Origin: Sphingomonadaceae bacterium PASS1
Lineage (GTDB): Bacteria; Pseudomonadota; Alphaproteobacteria; Sphingomonadales; Sphingomonadaceae
Assembly (NCBI GenBank): GCA_002255985.1
Contig: NKIR01000001.1
Coordinates: 242,914-306,913, forward strand
Reading direction: 5' to 3'
DNA: 64,000 nt
Shown in pieces: positions 32,672 to 41,235 of the stretch (position 1 is the stretch's first letter; each line of letters begins with the position of its first letter). A program made the position numbers and the translations under genes. The notes beneath the pieces are model-generated. The model saw nothing but the letters and a program-made list of their open reading frames with translations. It ran no database searches and had not been told where the DNA came from.

Positions 32672-34693
32672 TCAGATATTACGTGCCAGATAAGCGGCTT
32701 CGTGGATGGCATTGCCATAAGAACGCGGCGTGCGCGCATCGCCGACCACTTGCAACCGGACGCCCGATTTGTTGAGCTTGCCCGAAAAGGGGTCATAGGC
32801 GACACGACCCGGCGCGATGATCAGCGCCGCACATGTAATGGTTTCGGTGCGGCCATCAGCGTGATTGACAACGACCTCGCCTTCGCGGACTTCGCTCAGT
32901 GTGACGCCCTGTTCAGTGACAAGGCCCGCCGCTGCAGCCCATATATTTACGGCAGCCATGCGCGAACCCAGATAGTTGGACGGCACTAGCACTTCTCCGG
33001 GATCGAGTAGGCGTATAATCCGGCCAGCTTGTGCAAGATCAAGGCCGAGTTCAATGCCTTCGCCCGCGCCCCAAAGAACCAGATTGCCATCAGGCAGCGG
33101 GTCAGACGGCTGGCCCAACACTCGGTCAATCGTCCGAGCAAAGCCGCTTGCAAGTGCTGCGTCCAGCCCCGGAACAGACGGTATGGCAGGCTTTGCGCCG
33201 GTTGCAACGACCACCACATCGGGCTTGTCGGCGAGAATCGCCTCAACTGTCAGTTCGGTATTCAAGCGTACCGCGATGCCCGCTTTGGTGACCATCAACC
33301 GGTGCCACTGGGGCTGATAGGCAATTTGCTCCATATTGCGCAGCGTTTTGTAATTGCCTGCCCAGTTCATCACCCCGCCGAGCTCACCGGTCGCTTCAAA
33401 GATAGTGACATCGTGGCCGCACGCATGGGCGGTAATGGCATATTCCATCCCGCCCGACCCGCCGCCCGCGATATAGACGCGCTTGGGAGCCGGGGTTTTC
33501 TGGATGCGATATTCACGGTCACGCCCAAAGGCGGCGTTCTGCGCTGAGCCTGCCATACCTTTGGCGAAGATATTGCCCGTCATCAGCGAAGCCCCGGTGC
33601 GGGTCGACTTGCGAATTTCCTCCTCGCGGCCTTCAGTGATCTTGCGCGGGAAATCGGGATCTTCGAGCGATTGGCGGCAGCTGGCGATAAAATCTGCCGC
33701 CCCTTCCCCTATCATCGCGCGCATCTGTTCGGGCGTATTGACGTTGCACGATCCCATCAGCGGCATGTCGATGCCTTTGGCGATCAAGCCAGCGCGAAGC
33801 TTCTTGACACTGGGCAAGGTGACCAAGTTCGGCACATAGAATCCGCCGCCGATATATTGTCCTGAAGAGACTTCCGGGTTGCGGCTTTTGGCGGGCAACA
33901 TCGATCCAAAAGTACAGTCAATTCCGTCAACGCCCAGCGCATGTAAGCGCGTGGCATAATTGTCGACGAAATAGTCGATGTCGGCCCCGCCCTCGTAATT
34001 TTCATCGCAAACCATGCGCGGGATCAGTGGAAAATCCTTGCCGCAAAGTTCCTGCGTGCGCTGCAAAATCTGTTCGCAGAACAGAAAATGGTCGGCATAT
34101 TCATCATCGCGGCCCTGATTTTCGAGCAACGACAAAGTAACATGTGGCAATGAGCCGTGACAGAAATGGTACGAGATATAATCGTATCCAGCCTCGCGGG
34201 CGCGGCGCCCCGCCTGAGCGAAGTCCTCGACCAGTTGCTTGTATACCTCGGTCGGCACGACGCCCGGCTGCTGGTTGCCGATCGGGTATTTGCCGCTTGG
34301 CCCCCAAGCAACAGTGCCGGGAATCCAGCCTTTGCCGGGTTCTAACGGAAACGACGCGCCAACGCCGGGGATCAGCCCGCCGTAGAAAAGCTGAATACCC
34401 GCAAGCGATTCATTGTGATGGATGACTTCGACCAATTCGCGGTGGCTGATGATATAGGTGTCATCATAAATGCCCAGCATGCGCTCGTTGATCAGCCCGT
34501 CCCAACGCACGTTGGTCGCGCCAACGCATACCGCGCCGAAACCGCCAGCTGCCAGCGACTCATAGGCGCCGACCGCCTGACGGGTGACATAGCCCTTGTC
34601 ATCCGACATGTTCATCGTTGTCGGCGCGTGGACCATGCGGTTCTTGAAGGTCAGGTTTTTGGTTTTGAATGGTTCAAGAAGGGGATCGTTCAC
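32672..34693 (-). CDS. Old-Yellow-Enzyme/2,4-dienoyl-CoA-reductase family protein lacking its 4Fe-4S cysteines
   Basis: This 673-residue protein has an FMN TIM barrel (residues 1 to about 355: FKTKNLTFKNRMVHAPTT, then HFCHGSLPHVTL) and a C-terminal FAD/NAD(P)H module beginning with YIAGGGSGGMEYA near 405. The family includes FadH and the bile-acid enzymes BaiCD/BaiH. In these, IxxCIxCNxxC(x)nC holds a 4Fe-4S cluster. Here the aligned stretch reads IRKSTRTGASL and later GSAQNAAFG: Ser363, Thr366, Ser369/Leu370 and Ser383 stand at the cysteine places. Electron transfer between modules must therefore differ, or the enzyme does other chemistry. Confidence 0.85.
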   Translation of the reverse strand: MNDPLLEPFKTKNLTFKNRMVHAPTTMNMSDDKGYVTRQAVGAYESLAAGGFGAVCVGATNVRWDGLINERMLGIYDDTYIISHRELVEVIHHNESLAGIQLFYGGLIPGVGASFPLEPGKGWIPGTVAWGPSGKYPIGNQQPGVVPTEVYKQLVEDFAQAGRRAREAGYDYISYHFCHGSLPHVTLSLLENQGRDDEYADHFLFCEQILQRTQELCGKDFPLIPRMVCDENYEGGADIDYFVDNYATRLHALGVDGIDCTFGSMLPAKSRNPEVSSGQYIGGGFYVPNLVTLPSVKKLRAGLIAKGIDMPLMGSCNVNTPEQMRAMIGEGAADFIASCRQSLEDPDFPRKITEGREEEIRKSTRTGASLMTGNIFAKGMAGSAQNAAFGRDREYRIQKTPAPKRVYIAGGGSGGMEYAITAHACGHDVTIFEATGELGGVMNWAGNYKTLRNMEQIAYQPQWHRLMVTKAGIAVRLNTELTVEAILADKPDVVVVATGAKPAIPSVPGLDAALASGFARTIDRVLGQPSDPLPDGNLVLWGAGEGIELGLDLAQAGRIIRLLDPGEVLVPSNYLGSRMAAVNIWAAAAGLVTEQGVTLSEVREGEVVVNHADGRTETITCAALIIAPGRVAYDPFSGKLNKSGVRLQVVGDARTPRSYGNAIHEAAYLARNI

Positions 34694-34712
34694 GTAAGGT
34701 TCCAGTAAAAAA

Positions 34713-35477
34713 TTAGGCGCTAGCTGCGCGGTCGATGACGATGGACGCGCCCGAGATAAAGCTGGCGCGGTCCGATGCTAGATAGAGGATGAGATCAGCG
34801 ACCTCTTCGGGACGACCGGGGCGACCTGTCGTCATCATGGTACGGAGCGCATCAGGCGAGCCGATTTTTTCCAATATCCCGTAAAATTCGCCCGCCATTG
34901 CTGTTTCGATCAATCCCGGGTGGACTGAATTGATCCGGATGTCATGCCCCGCACGCACATTTTCCAATGCCGCGCTGCGCGTGAAATGAGCGACTGCCGC
35001 TTTGCTCGCGCCATAAGACGCCATGTTGGGATTGCCTTTTAGCGAGGCGGTGGAAGAAAGGTTAATGATCGCGCCTTTGCCCTGGGGGCGCATAAAGCGA
35101 AGCGCCACTTGCATGCCAAGCAGCGTACCTTCGACGTTGATAGCAAAGGTCTTGTGATGATTGCTAAGGTCAACATCACCAACGGTATCCTTTAGCGCAA
35201 TCCCGGCGCTGTTAACAAGAATATCAAGACGTCCGAATTCGGTCTGAATCCATTCGGCGACTACATGCCATTCTGCCGCGTTGGTCACATCCAGTCCATG
35301 CGCTGCGCCGTTGACGGCCGTCGCTACTGCCTGTGCACCTTGCAAATCAAGGTCGAGCGCAACCACCTTAGCCCCGGCAGTTGCCAGTGCCACACATGCC
35401 GCCCTGCCGATGCCTGATGCAGCCCCGGTGACCACCGCAACCTGACCGTTCAGATCAATCCATCCGTTGCTCATCAT
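34713..35477 (-). CDS. Short-chain dehydrogenase/reductase
   Basis: This is a 254-residue classical SDR: TGAASGIG near residue 17, LDLDLQ at the end of strand 2 (NAD type), LVNSAGIAL, Ser in IINLSSTASLKG, YGASK, and VHPGLIETAM. It follows the thiolase directly (the TGA of the thiolase abuts ATGATG at 35477) and AAAAGG serves as ribosome-binding site. It probably supplies the ketoacyl or ring-ketone substrate for the neighbouring thiolase and reductase. Confidence 0.88.
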   Translation of the reverse strand: MMSNGWIDLNGQVAVVTGAASGIGRAACVALATAGAKVVALDLDLQGAQAVATAVNGAAHGLDVTNAAEWHVVAEWIQTEFGRLDILVNSAGIALKDTVGDVDLSNHHKTFAINVEGTLLGMQVALRFMRPQGKGAIINLSSTASLKGNPNMASYGASKAAVAHFTRSAALENVRAGHDIRINSVHPGLIETAMAGEFYGILEKIGSPDALRTMMTTGRPGRPEEVADLILYLASDRASFISGASIVIDRAASA

Positions 35478-36620
35478 TCAAGCCTTTTCAAAAATATGGA
35501 CGCCCGCCGCCGAGCCCGTGCCAAAGCCAAGAACATGGGTCATGCCGATTTTCGCGCCATCCACCTGCCGCGCGCCTGCTTCACCGCGCAATTGGTCGAT
35601 AATCTCGACCATATTGGCAACGCCGGTTGCGCCAATCGGATGTCCCTTGGATAACAGCCCGCCCGACACATTGACTGGGATACGACCACCTAGAGCCGTC
35701 GCCCCCGAATCGATAAACGCCCCGCCTTCACCATCGGCGCACAGGCCAAGATTTTCGTAATGCAGGATTTCCGCAACCGCGAAGCAATCATGCAGTTCGA
35801 CCAGATCCATATCCTCCGGCCCCATCCCCGCCATTTCATACGCCTGCGCCACGGCAAGCCGCGTCACCGAATTGGGATCGAGCATATCAGGATTGCGCGG
35901 CTCGAACGGGTCAGAGGCCAGCGCTGATCCGAGCAATCGGACCGCACGGCTCAACCCAAGCTCGCGCGCCTTCTTTTCTGAAACCAGTATGAGCGCGGCA
36001 GCACCATCGACATTGGCCGAACACATCAGCTTAGTCAGCGGATAGGCTATCATTTCACTCGCTAGCACTTCTTCCAGCGGGGTTTCTTTGCGGTAAGCCG
36101 CTTTAGGGTTCATCGTGGCGTGATGGTGGTTCTTTACTGCTACTTGCGCGAATTGCTCAATCGTCGTGCCATAGGCATTGGCATGCACCATCCCCGCTTC
36201 TGCAAAGAGCGCAGGCATCGAGACTGAGCCGAACAGCCCTTCGGGCGGCGGGCCATCAACGGGAGAACCCGCAAGCATTCCGCGCGGGTTCTTTTCCGCG
36301 CCGACTGCCAGCACTACATCATAAAGCCCGCTTTTGATTGCAACAAACGCCTCGCGCACCGCCGTCGCGCCAGAGGCACAGGCGTTTGAAACATTGATAA
36401 CAGGCACACCGGTCTGGCCGATCTGTTGGAGCATCTTTTGCCCCAGCATGGATGCCGCATTGAAGGTGGACGAGGCATAAACTACGCCAACATCCTTGAT
36501 CGACAGCCCGCAATCATCCAGCGCCATCAACGTCGCGTCGGCGGCGAGCTGGAAATAAGTGCGATCAGGATAGCGGCCAAAGGGGATCATTCCCGCACCA
36601 ACGATATACGCATCGCTCAT
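35478..36620 (-). CDS. Thiolase (SCP-x/FadA5-like acetyl-CoA acetyltransferase)
   Basis: This 380-residue thiolase has all catalytic parts: the nucleophile Cys81 in NVSNACASGAT, LHDCFAVAEI with the second-site His, and SKGHPIGATGVAN near residue 335. It should cleave 3-ketoacyl-CoA side chains with CoA. In contrast to the protein at 18312, the motifs are canonical. Its start overlaps the stop of the OB-fold gene by four bases, so the two are made as partners. Confidence 0.89.
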   Translation of the reverse strand: MSDAYIVGAGMIPFGRYPDRTYFQLAADATLMALDDCGLSIKDVGVVYASSTFNAASMLGQKMLQQIGQTGVPVINVSNACASGATAVREAFVAIKSGLYDVVLAVGAEKNPRGMLAGSPVDGPPPEGLFGSVSMPALFAEAGMVHANAYGTTIEQFAQVAVKNHHHATMNPKAAYRKETPLEEVLASEMIAYPLTKLMCSANVDGAAALILVSEKKARELGLSRAVRLLGSALASDPFEPRNPDMLDPNSVTRLAVAQAYEMAGMGPEDMDLVELHDCFAVAEILHYENLGLCADGEGGAFIDSGATALGGRIPVNVSGGLLSKGHPIGATGVANMVEIIDQLRGEAGARQVDGAKIGMTHVLGFGTGSAAGVHIFEKA

Positions 36621-37045
36621 GATGCGTCTCCTGCGACAAAATGAAAGCCGACATAGGGATGGCCATCGCCATCGACCGCTCCGCCAGCATCATCGAACAC
36701 CAGACGTACGGGCATACCCGCCTGAAGCGCCTCAAACGGAACACCCTTCAGCGTGCCCTTGAAGGACAGTCCGCCATCCAAATCAACAATCGCCGACACA
36801 AATGGAACCGCAACGCCCGGATAGCTGCGGTGCACCACTGACCAGGTATAAAGTGTCCCCGTTTCTGGCGAACGATAGGCTTCTGGGGCCACGCGGCCGG
36901 CGCAGGAGCGGCACGCGATGGTCTGCACCGGCATCACCGCCCCGCACGCGCCGCAGCGATAGCCCTCAATCCATACCGAGCCGTCTTCGCCGACACGGAC
37001 AGACTTGTTCCCCGCCTTGCGCGCAATGTTGGTTGTGCTTGTCAA
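36617..37045 (-). CDS. Zn-ribbon OB-fold protein (DUF35 type)
   Basis: This 142-residue protein has a zinc ribbon CGACGAVMP and CRSCAG (residues about 27-49), then an OB-fold (GTLYTWSVVHRSYPGVAVPFVSAIVDL). It is the usual binding partner of SCP-x-like thiolases and aldolases. The start is a TTG at 37045 behind GGAGAG; no ATG is available upstream in frame. It is first gene of the leftward operon that continues to the ThuA-like gene, facing the TonB-receptor promoter region. Confidence 0.86.
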   Translation of the reverse strand: MTSTTNIARKAGNKSVRVGEDGSVWIEGYRCGACGAVMPVQTIACRSCAGRVAPEAYRSPETGTLYTWSVVHRSYPGVAVPFVSAIVDLDGGLSFKGTLKGVPFEALQAGMPVRLVFDDAGGAVDGDGHPYVGFHFVAGDAS

Positions 37046-37113
37046 AATACTCTCCTGGGCATCGTTGGCGCAGCGAGCTCAGTGGCTGACGCTCAATCAA
37101 TGAACATGGCCTA

Positions 37114-37137
37114 TTGCATTAACTGGATTCAATGCAA
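37114..37137. promoter_or_regulatory. Perfect inverted repeat TTGCATT-N10-AATGCAA (candidate operator)
   Basis: Seven-base arms with a ten-base spacer (arm centres 17 bases apart, under two helical turns) fit a dimeric regulator. The left arm extends to TATTGCATTAA, shared with other gaps. It lies 69 bases before the OB-fold gene start. Confidence 0.55.
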
Positions 37138-37297
37138 CCGATTCTTGAGTGCTGGACGCATATACAGGCAATTAATGTAGAGCGAGAATGACACTGAACC
37201 GTGACATATGCGCAAAATTGTTGTGGAAACCGTAAGGGATTCTGCCGATAGGTTTGGTTAACGACCGCGGAATGGCAAGTTAAATGCGATTGCCTCA

Positions 37298-37305
37298 TTG
37301 CATTA
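37298..37305 (+). promoter_or_regulatory. Second TTGCATTA element in the receptor promoter region
   Basis: TTGCATTA is followed by TTGACGGG, similar to the TCATTAATTGACGC element at 18235-18248. It is 108 bases before the receptor start. TTGACG could alternatively be a -35 box. Confidence 0.35.
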
Positions 37306-37333
37306 TTGACGGGCAGTGTTATTAAAGATTCCG

Positions 37334-37381
37334 AATCCTGCGTATTACGTGAAAAATAATCCTGCGTATTACGTGAAAAAT
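37334..37381 (+). repeat. Perfect 24-base tandem duplication upstream of the TonB receptor
   Basis: Two identical 24-base units abut exactly (37334-37357 and 37358-37381). Each contains CGTATTACG, a nine-base dyad centred on T, and an AAAAAT tail. The pair ends 31 bases before the start codon, within the likely promoter or 5' leader, so it may duplicate an operator or a promoter box. Confidence 0.85.
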
Positions 37382-37412
37382 ATGGATCAGGTGCATTTAG
37401 GAGGGGATTTTA

Positions 37413-39935
37413 ATGTCTAAGAGAATAATGCGTTCGCTTTTTGCGACAACCGCACTTGCGCTCGCGCTGCCATCGATTGCTTTTGCGCAAGAAGCACCTG
37501 CAGATGAGGCGACCGCTGACGACAATGAGATCATTGTCACCGCGCGCCGCGCGGATGAGAGACTGCAGGACGTTCCGGTAAGTGTGCAGGTTGTGACGGG
37601 TGAATCGCTTCAGAAGCTTGCAATCACTTCGGCCGACGAAATCTCCAAGCTGGCACCTGGTTTAACGTTAGTAAATAATAACGCCGCCACTCAGGTTTCA
37701 CTACGTGGCGTTGCTTGGCGTCCAGGTTCGGGCACACCGGCTACGCCTATCTATTTTAACGAAGTCCCATTCGATCCCGGCAATACTATCGTGTCACTTT
37801 TTGACATAGGCCAGATCGAAGTGCTGCGCGGGCCACAGGGTACATCGCGTGGTGCGCCATCGATTTCGGGAGCCATTACACTTACCACCAAAAAGCCGAA
37901 TCTAACGGAATTTGGAGGCTTCGCTCAGGGGTTCTACGGATCAGCCGATCATTGGGACATACAAGCAGCGGTGAATGTGCCTGTAGTTAAGGATGTACTC
38001 GCAATTCGCCTCGCTACTAATATCGAGAACAGCGAAGGAAATCGGGTTCACAGTGTTAACAGCTCAATCAACCCCAAATATAAAGATCGATCCTTCCGCG
38101 CCACAGCGCTCTTCACACCGACTGATACGTTATCGGTCGAAGCAATGTACCAGCGCCGCACCACGGACAAGTTGTTCTATACGCAGGTCGTGGGAACCGG
38201 TAGCCCCGGTGCTCCGGCATCTCCGGTTGCGTTTTTTGGAGGCCTTGGTGCCATTCCGGCCAATTTCAACGGTCCGGCCCTGACGCTTGCCGACCGTGCA
38301 TCGGTTCAGGACGCGCCGAGCAAGTTCAAGGAAAAAATAGACCTGCTCACGGTCAACGCCAGTTGGGAAGTGTTCGGACAGAAGTTAACATATAATTTTG
38401 GGCGTCAGTTCAATCGCAGCCCTGCCAGCTTCACAAGCTCGGACCCACTTAACATGATTCCCGGCTTCGAATCTTACACCTCCCCAAGCAATCTGAGCCT
38501 GCCCAAATGGTCGTCGCATGAAGTCCGCTTCTCGTCGATGCCTGACCCTGATCGGCCGTTCGAATACGACATTGGTTGGTTCTCCAAACATTCAGACGGC
38601 ACAATCAATTTCGATGCGCCGACCTATCTGGCCGGAGCCTTCGGACCGCCAAACGCCCTCCCTGGGTCGGTTACTACGCCAAACCCCGCCTACGTTTTGA
38701 ACAGCTCCACAAATATTGGCATTGGCCAGGTGTTCGATTCATTTTACGGCAATCTGAAGTTCCACATCGATGAGAAAACCGAATTGAGCGGCGGCTTGGC
38801 AATCGTCCGTGACCGTGTTCCAGTGGATCTGAATATCACAACCTTTGCGGCACGGACCAGTGTTGCTCCTTACGCTGTTGTTCTGTTGAGCGTCCCGGCG
38901 CCGTTCCGCCCCTTCGTCCCGACGTGTGGGTCCATCAGCCCTGCCCTCATTACAAGCCCAACTTATGCAGGCGTATGCGATTCTCCGATCCCAGCCGGAA
39001 TTGCCAATGCGAGCCAGAGCAACAATGACAAATACTCAGCCGCGCTGTATAACTTCTCTCTGTCCCATAAGTTCACCGATGACTTGATGGTCTATGCGAC
39101 GACCGGAAGTTCGTTCCGCACCGGCCTGCCAGCGATTAATAACCCGGGCTTGCCCGTGAATTTGACATCGCCGGCTCCTGAAAAAGCGAAGTCCTACGAA
39201 CTCGGTGTCAAGTCGAGCTGGGGACGCAATCTGCGCGTCAACGCGGCGGTGTTCCAGATCGACTATGGCAATCAGCTGACGACCTTCGAAGGTGTGCGCT
39301 ATTGGAATACCGTTTCGGGCAGGGTAGCAACGACCAGCTTGGCCTTCTATCGCAATGTTGATTCGCAAGTGCGCGGGTTTGAACTGGAAGTTGCTGCCCA
39401 GCCAATCGACAATCTGTCATTGGGTGCTAATCTTGGCTACTCGAAAATCAAGTCAAAGGGCGCCCTGGTGCCGTGTAACGATCCAGCACAACCGGCTATC
39501 TCGGCAGCAAACCCGATCAACTTCTGCACGTCGCCTTCCGGTCAAGTGCTAAATCAGGATTCGCCGTGGTCGGTGACCACCAATGGTAGCTATACTGTGC
39601 CACTTGGATCGGTCGACGCATATTTGCGCTTTAACTTGAGCTACAGAGGCAAAAACCCCAATTTTGGTAACTTCGCTTCGGCGGGCGTTTCCAAGAGCAC
39701 ACCCTCTTATGCAATTCTCGATCTCTTTGCCGGCGTAGCCGGAGAAGAGGGTGTCTGGGATCTGGGCTTCTATGCCAAGAATGTGTTCGACAAGCAGGTG
39801 GAGCTCGCGCGCACCAATGTGCCGAACAATGTTTACGCCCCCTACGCTGTTGCCCCGAGCGGTTATAACACGGTGACGGCTTCGCTCCCGCGCGAGATCG
39901 GTGTAAGCCTTCGCTTCGCGTTCGGTTCGCGCTAA
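37413..39935 (+). CDS. TonB-dependent outer-membrane receptor
   Basis: This 840-residue protein has a signal peptide cleaved near AFAQ (residue 26), a TonB box NEIIVTARR near 39-47, a plug domain (DVPVSVQVVTGESLQKL, IEVLRGPQGTSRGAPSISGAITLTTKKP near 140), and a 22-strand barrel ending in LRFAFGSR. The last residue is Arg rather than the usual aromatic. Such receptors in sphingomonads take up bulky hydrophobic molecules or oligosaccharides. Its place between the two islands allows either. It has its own strong ribosome-binding site and is followed by a terminator, so it is probably monocistronic. Confidence 0.93.
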   Translation: MSKRIMRSLFATTALALALPSIAFAQEAPADEATADDNEIIVTARRADERLQDVPVSVQVVTGESLQKLAITSADEISKLAPGLTLVNNNAATQVSLRGVAWRPGSGTPATPIYFNEVPFDPGNTIVSLFDIGQIEVLRGPQGTSRGAPSISGAITLTTKKPNLTEFGGFAQGFYGSADHWDIQAAVNVPVVKDVLAIRLATNIENSEGNRVHSVNSSINPKYKDRSFRATALFTPTDTLSVEAMYQRRTTDKLFYTQVVGTGSPGAPASPVAFFGGLGAIPANFNGPALTLADRASVQDAPSKFKEKIDLLTVNASWEVFGQKLTYNFGRQFNRSPASFTSSDPLNMIPGFESYTSPSNLSLPKWSSHEVRFSSMPDPDRPFEYDIGWFSKHSDGTINFDAPTYLAGAFGPPNALPGSVTTPNPAYVLNSSTNIGIGQVFDSFYGNLKFHIDEKTELSGGLAIVRDRVPVDLNITTFAARTSVAPYAVVLLSVPAPFRPFVPTCGSISPALITSPTYAGVCDSPIPAGIANASQSNNDKYSAALYNFSLSHKFTDDLMVYATTGSSFRTGLPAINNPGLPVNLTSPAPEKAKSYELGVKSSWGRNLRVNAAVFQIDYGNQLTTFEGVRYWNTVSGRVATTSLAFYRNVDSQVRGFELEVAAQPIDNLSLGANLGYSKIKSKGALVPCNDPAQPAISAANPINFCTSPSGQVLNQDSPWSVTTNGSYTVPLGSVDAYLRFNLSYRGKNPNFGNFASAGVSKSTPSYAILDLFAGVAGEEGVWDLGFYAKNVFDKQVELARTNVPNNVYAPYAVAPSGYNTVTASLPREIGVSLRFAFGSR

Positions 39936-39952
39936 TCAGAACTGAGCTTATT

Positions 39953-39987
39953 AAAGGCGCGGGCTTCTTCGGATGCTCGCGCCTTTT
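39953..39987 (+). terminator. Rho-independent terminator of the TonB receptor gene
   Basis: Stem AAAGGCGCGGGC pairs with GCTCGCGCCTTT (one G.U pair), with a ten-base loop and a short T-run (TTTT). It starts 18 bases after the receptor stop and separates it from the following hydrolase operon. Confidence 0.85.
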
Positions 39988-40011
39988 GTGTGTCTGTAAG
40001 GGAGTATTGGG

Positions 40012-41184
40012 ATGAAACGGGTTTTGCGGTTTTTGGCCAATGCACTGCTAGGATTGTTTGGGCTTGCGACAATAGGTAGTTTCATTCCGTCCATTCCCGT
40101 TCTCGGGATCGCAGGTCCAATGCTGACGGGCATCTTTGGCCTTTGGACCATATTGTTGCCCTTGTTCGGTGCAATATGGGCATTCTGGCGTTGGCGCAGC
40201 AATCGCAAACGGAGCACATTCTTCGTTGCCACGCTCGCCTTATTTGCCGCAATCGGCATGACAGCCGTTCCAGTGCAGCAGATCAGCGTCGCCGCGGCGC
40301 ACGGCGCCAAGATTAGCGTGACGCAAGCACTTTTCTCCCATCCCCAAAACGATCCATCTTTGACGCCTGAAACAGTGATTTATGCGAAGCATGGCGCGCA
40401 AAATCTGCCGATCGACCTCTATCGTCCTAAGGCGAGGACTGATGGAAACTTGGCCCCCGTCTTCATCTATATCCACGGCGGTGGCTGGGGTGCAGAAACG
40501 CTGAAGCAACGCCAATCCGACTATCGCTGGTTTGCCGAGCGCGGCTATCTGGTGATGTCGTTTGAATATCCACTGTCGTCAGAGAAACAACCAACCTGGA
40601 ATGTTACGCACCCGCTGCTTGGCTGTGCACTTGTCTGGGCCAATGCCAATGCTGCACGCTATGGTGGCAACGCCGAACGGCTTGCCTTGTGGGGTGAATC
40701 GGCAGGCGGCAATCTTGTTCTGAATGTCTCATATATGGCTAATGCCGGAACATTGAAACCCGCCTGCCCTGGCGTATTGCCCACTATCCGCGCAACCGCC
40801 GCGCTGTATCCCGTTGTCGATCCGGCGCGGATGTATCATAATCCAGATATAATTGTCGGCCGGTTCGCGCGCATGATGACAACGCGCTACACCGGTGGCA
40901 CCCCCGATCAGTTTCCGGACCGCTATACAGCTATCGATGCGTCCAGCCACATCACCGCTAAAGCTCCGCCAACACTGTTGATCATCCCACAGTCCGATCA
41001 TCTGTTGGAACAGGCTGCCGCCGACGCCTTTGCAGCAAAGGCGCGCGCAGCCGGTGTGACGACGCGTTTGATCCATATGCCGTATGCCGAGCACAGCTTT
41101 GACATCAAAAGCGGAAGCATCGGCAATCAGATGGTCCGCCAAACGATGCTGCGATTCCTTTTCGAACAGGGGTTGAAGCCTTAG
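40012..41184 (+). CDS. Membrane-anchored alpha/beta hydrolase (HSL-like esterase)
   Basis: This 390-residue protein has three hydrophobic segments in the first 90 residues (about 8-30, 32-60, 72-88), so the hydrolase domain is tethered to the inner membrane. The domain has IYIHGGGWG near 155, LWGESAGGNL with nucleophile Ser near 229, an acid in IIPQSDHLL, and the His in EHSF near 361. It lies ahead of the arabinofuranosidase and could remove acetyl or feruloyl esters from arabinose polymers, but sequence cannot tell this from lipid esters. Confidence 0.85.
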   Translation: MKRVLRFLANALLGLFGLATIGSFIPSIPVLGIAGPMLTGIFGLWTILLPLFGAIWAFWRWRSNRKRSTFFVATLALFAAIGMTAVPVQQISVAAAHGAKISVTQALFSHPQNDPSLTPETVIYAKHGAQNLPIDLYRPKARTDGNLAPVFIYIHGGGWGAETLKQRQSDYRWFAERGYLVMSFEYPLSSEKQPTWNVTHPLLGCALVWANANAARYGGNAERLALWGESAGGNLVLNVSYMANAGTLKPACPGVLPTIRATAALYPVVDPARMYHNPDIIVGRFARMMTTRYTGGTPDQFPDRYTAIDASSHITAKAPPTLLIIPQSDHLLEQAAADAFAAKARAAGVTTRLIHMPYAEHSFDIKSGSIGNQMVRQTMLRFLFEQGLKP

Positions 41185-41198
41185 TCGGAATCATATTA

Positions 41199-41209
41199 AC
41201 TCATACAAT
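41199..41209 (-). promoter_or_regulatory. ATTGTATGAGT element (candidate sugar-operon operator)
   Basis: The minus strand reads ATTGTATGAGT, an exact match of 11 bases with 51218-51228 before the aldonate dehydratase. It lies 27 bases before the GH51 start. An operator role is inferred from this exact recurrence in front of two operons of one pathway. Confidence 0.45.
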
Positions 41210-41235
41210 AAAATCCCCATCGAAAGGCTAATAGG

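Larger units (their letters stand above)
37046..37412. promoter_or_regulatory. Intergenic control region before the TonB receptor and the OB-fold/thiolase operon
   Basis: This 367-base AT-richer gap contains no gene. It holds, in order, a perfect inverted repeat (37114-37137), a second TTGCATTA (37298-37305), a perfect 24-base tandem duplication (37334-37381), and AGGAGGGG as ribosome-binding site of the receptor (37399-37406). Promoters in both directions are expected. Confidence 0.6.
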
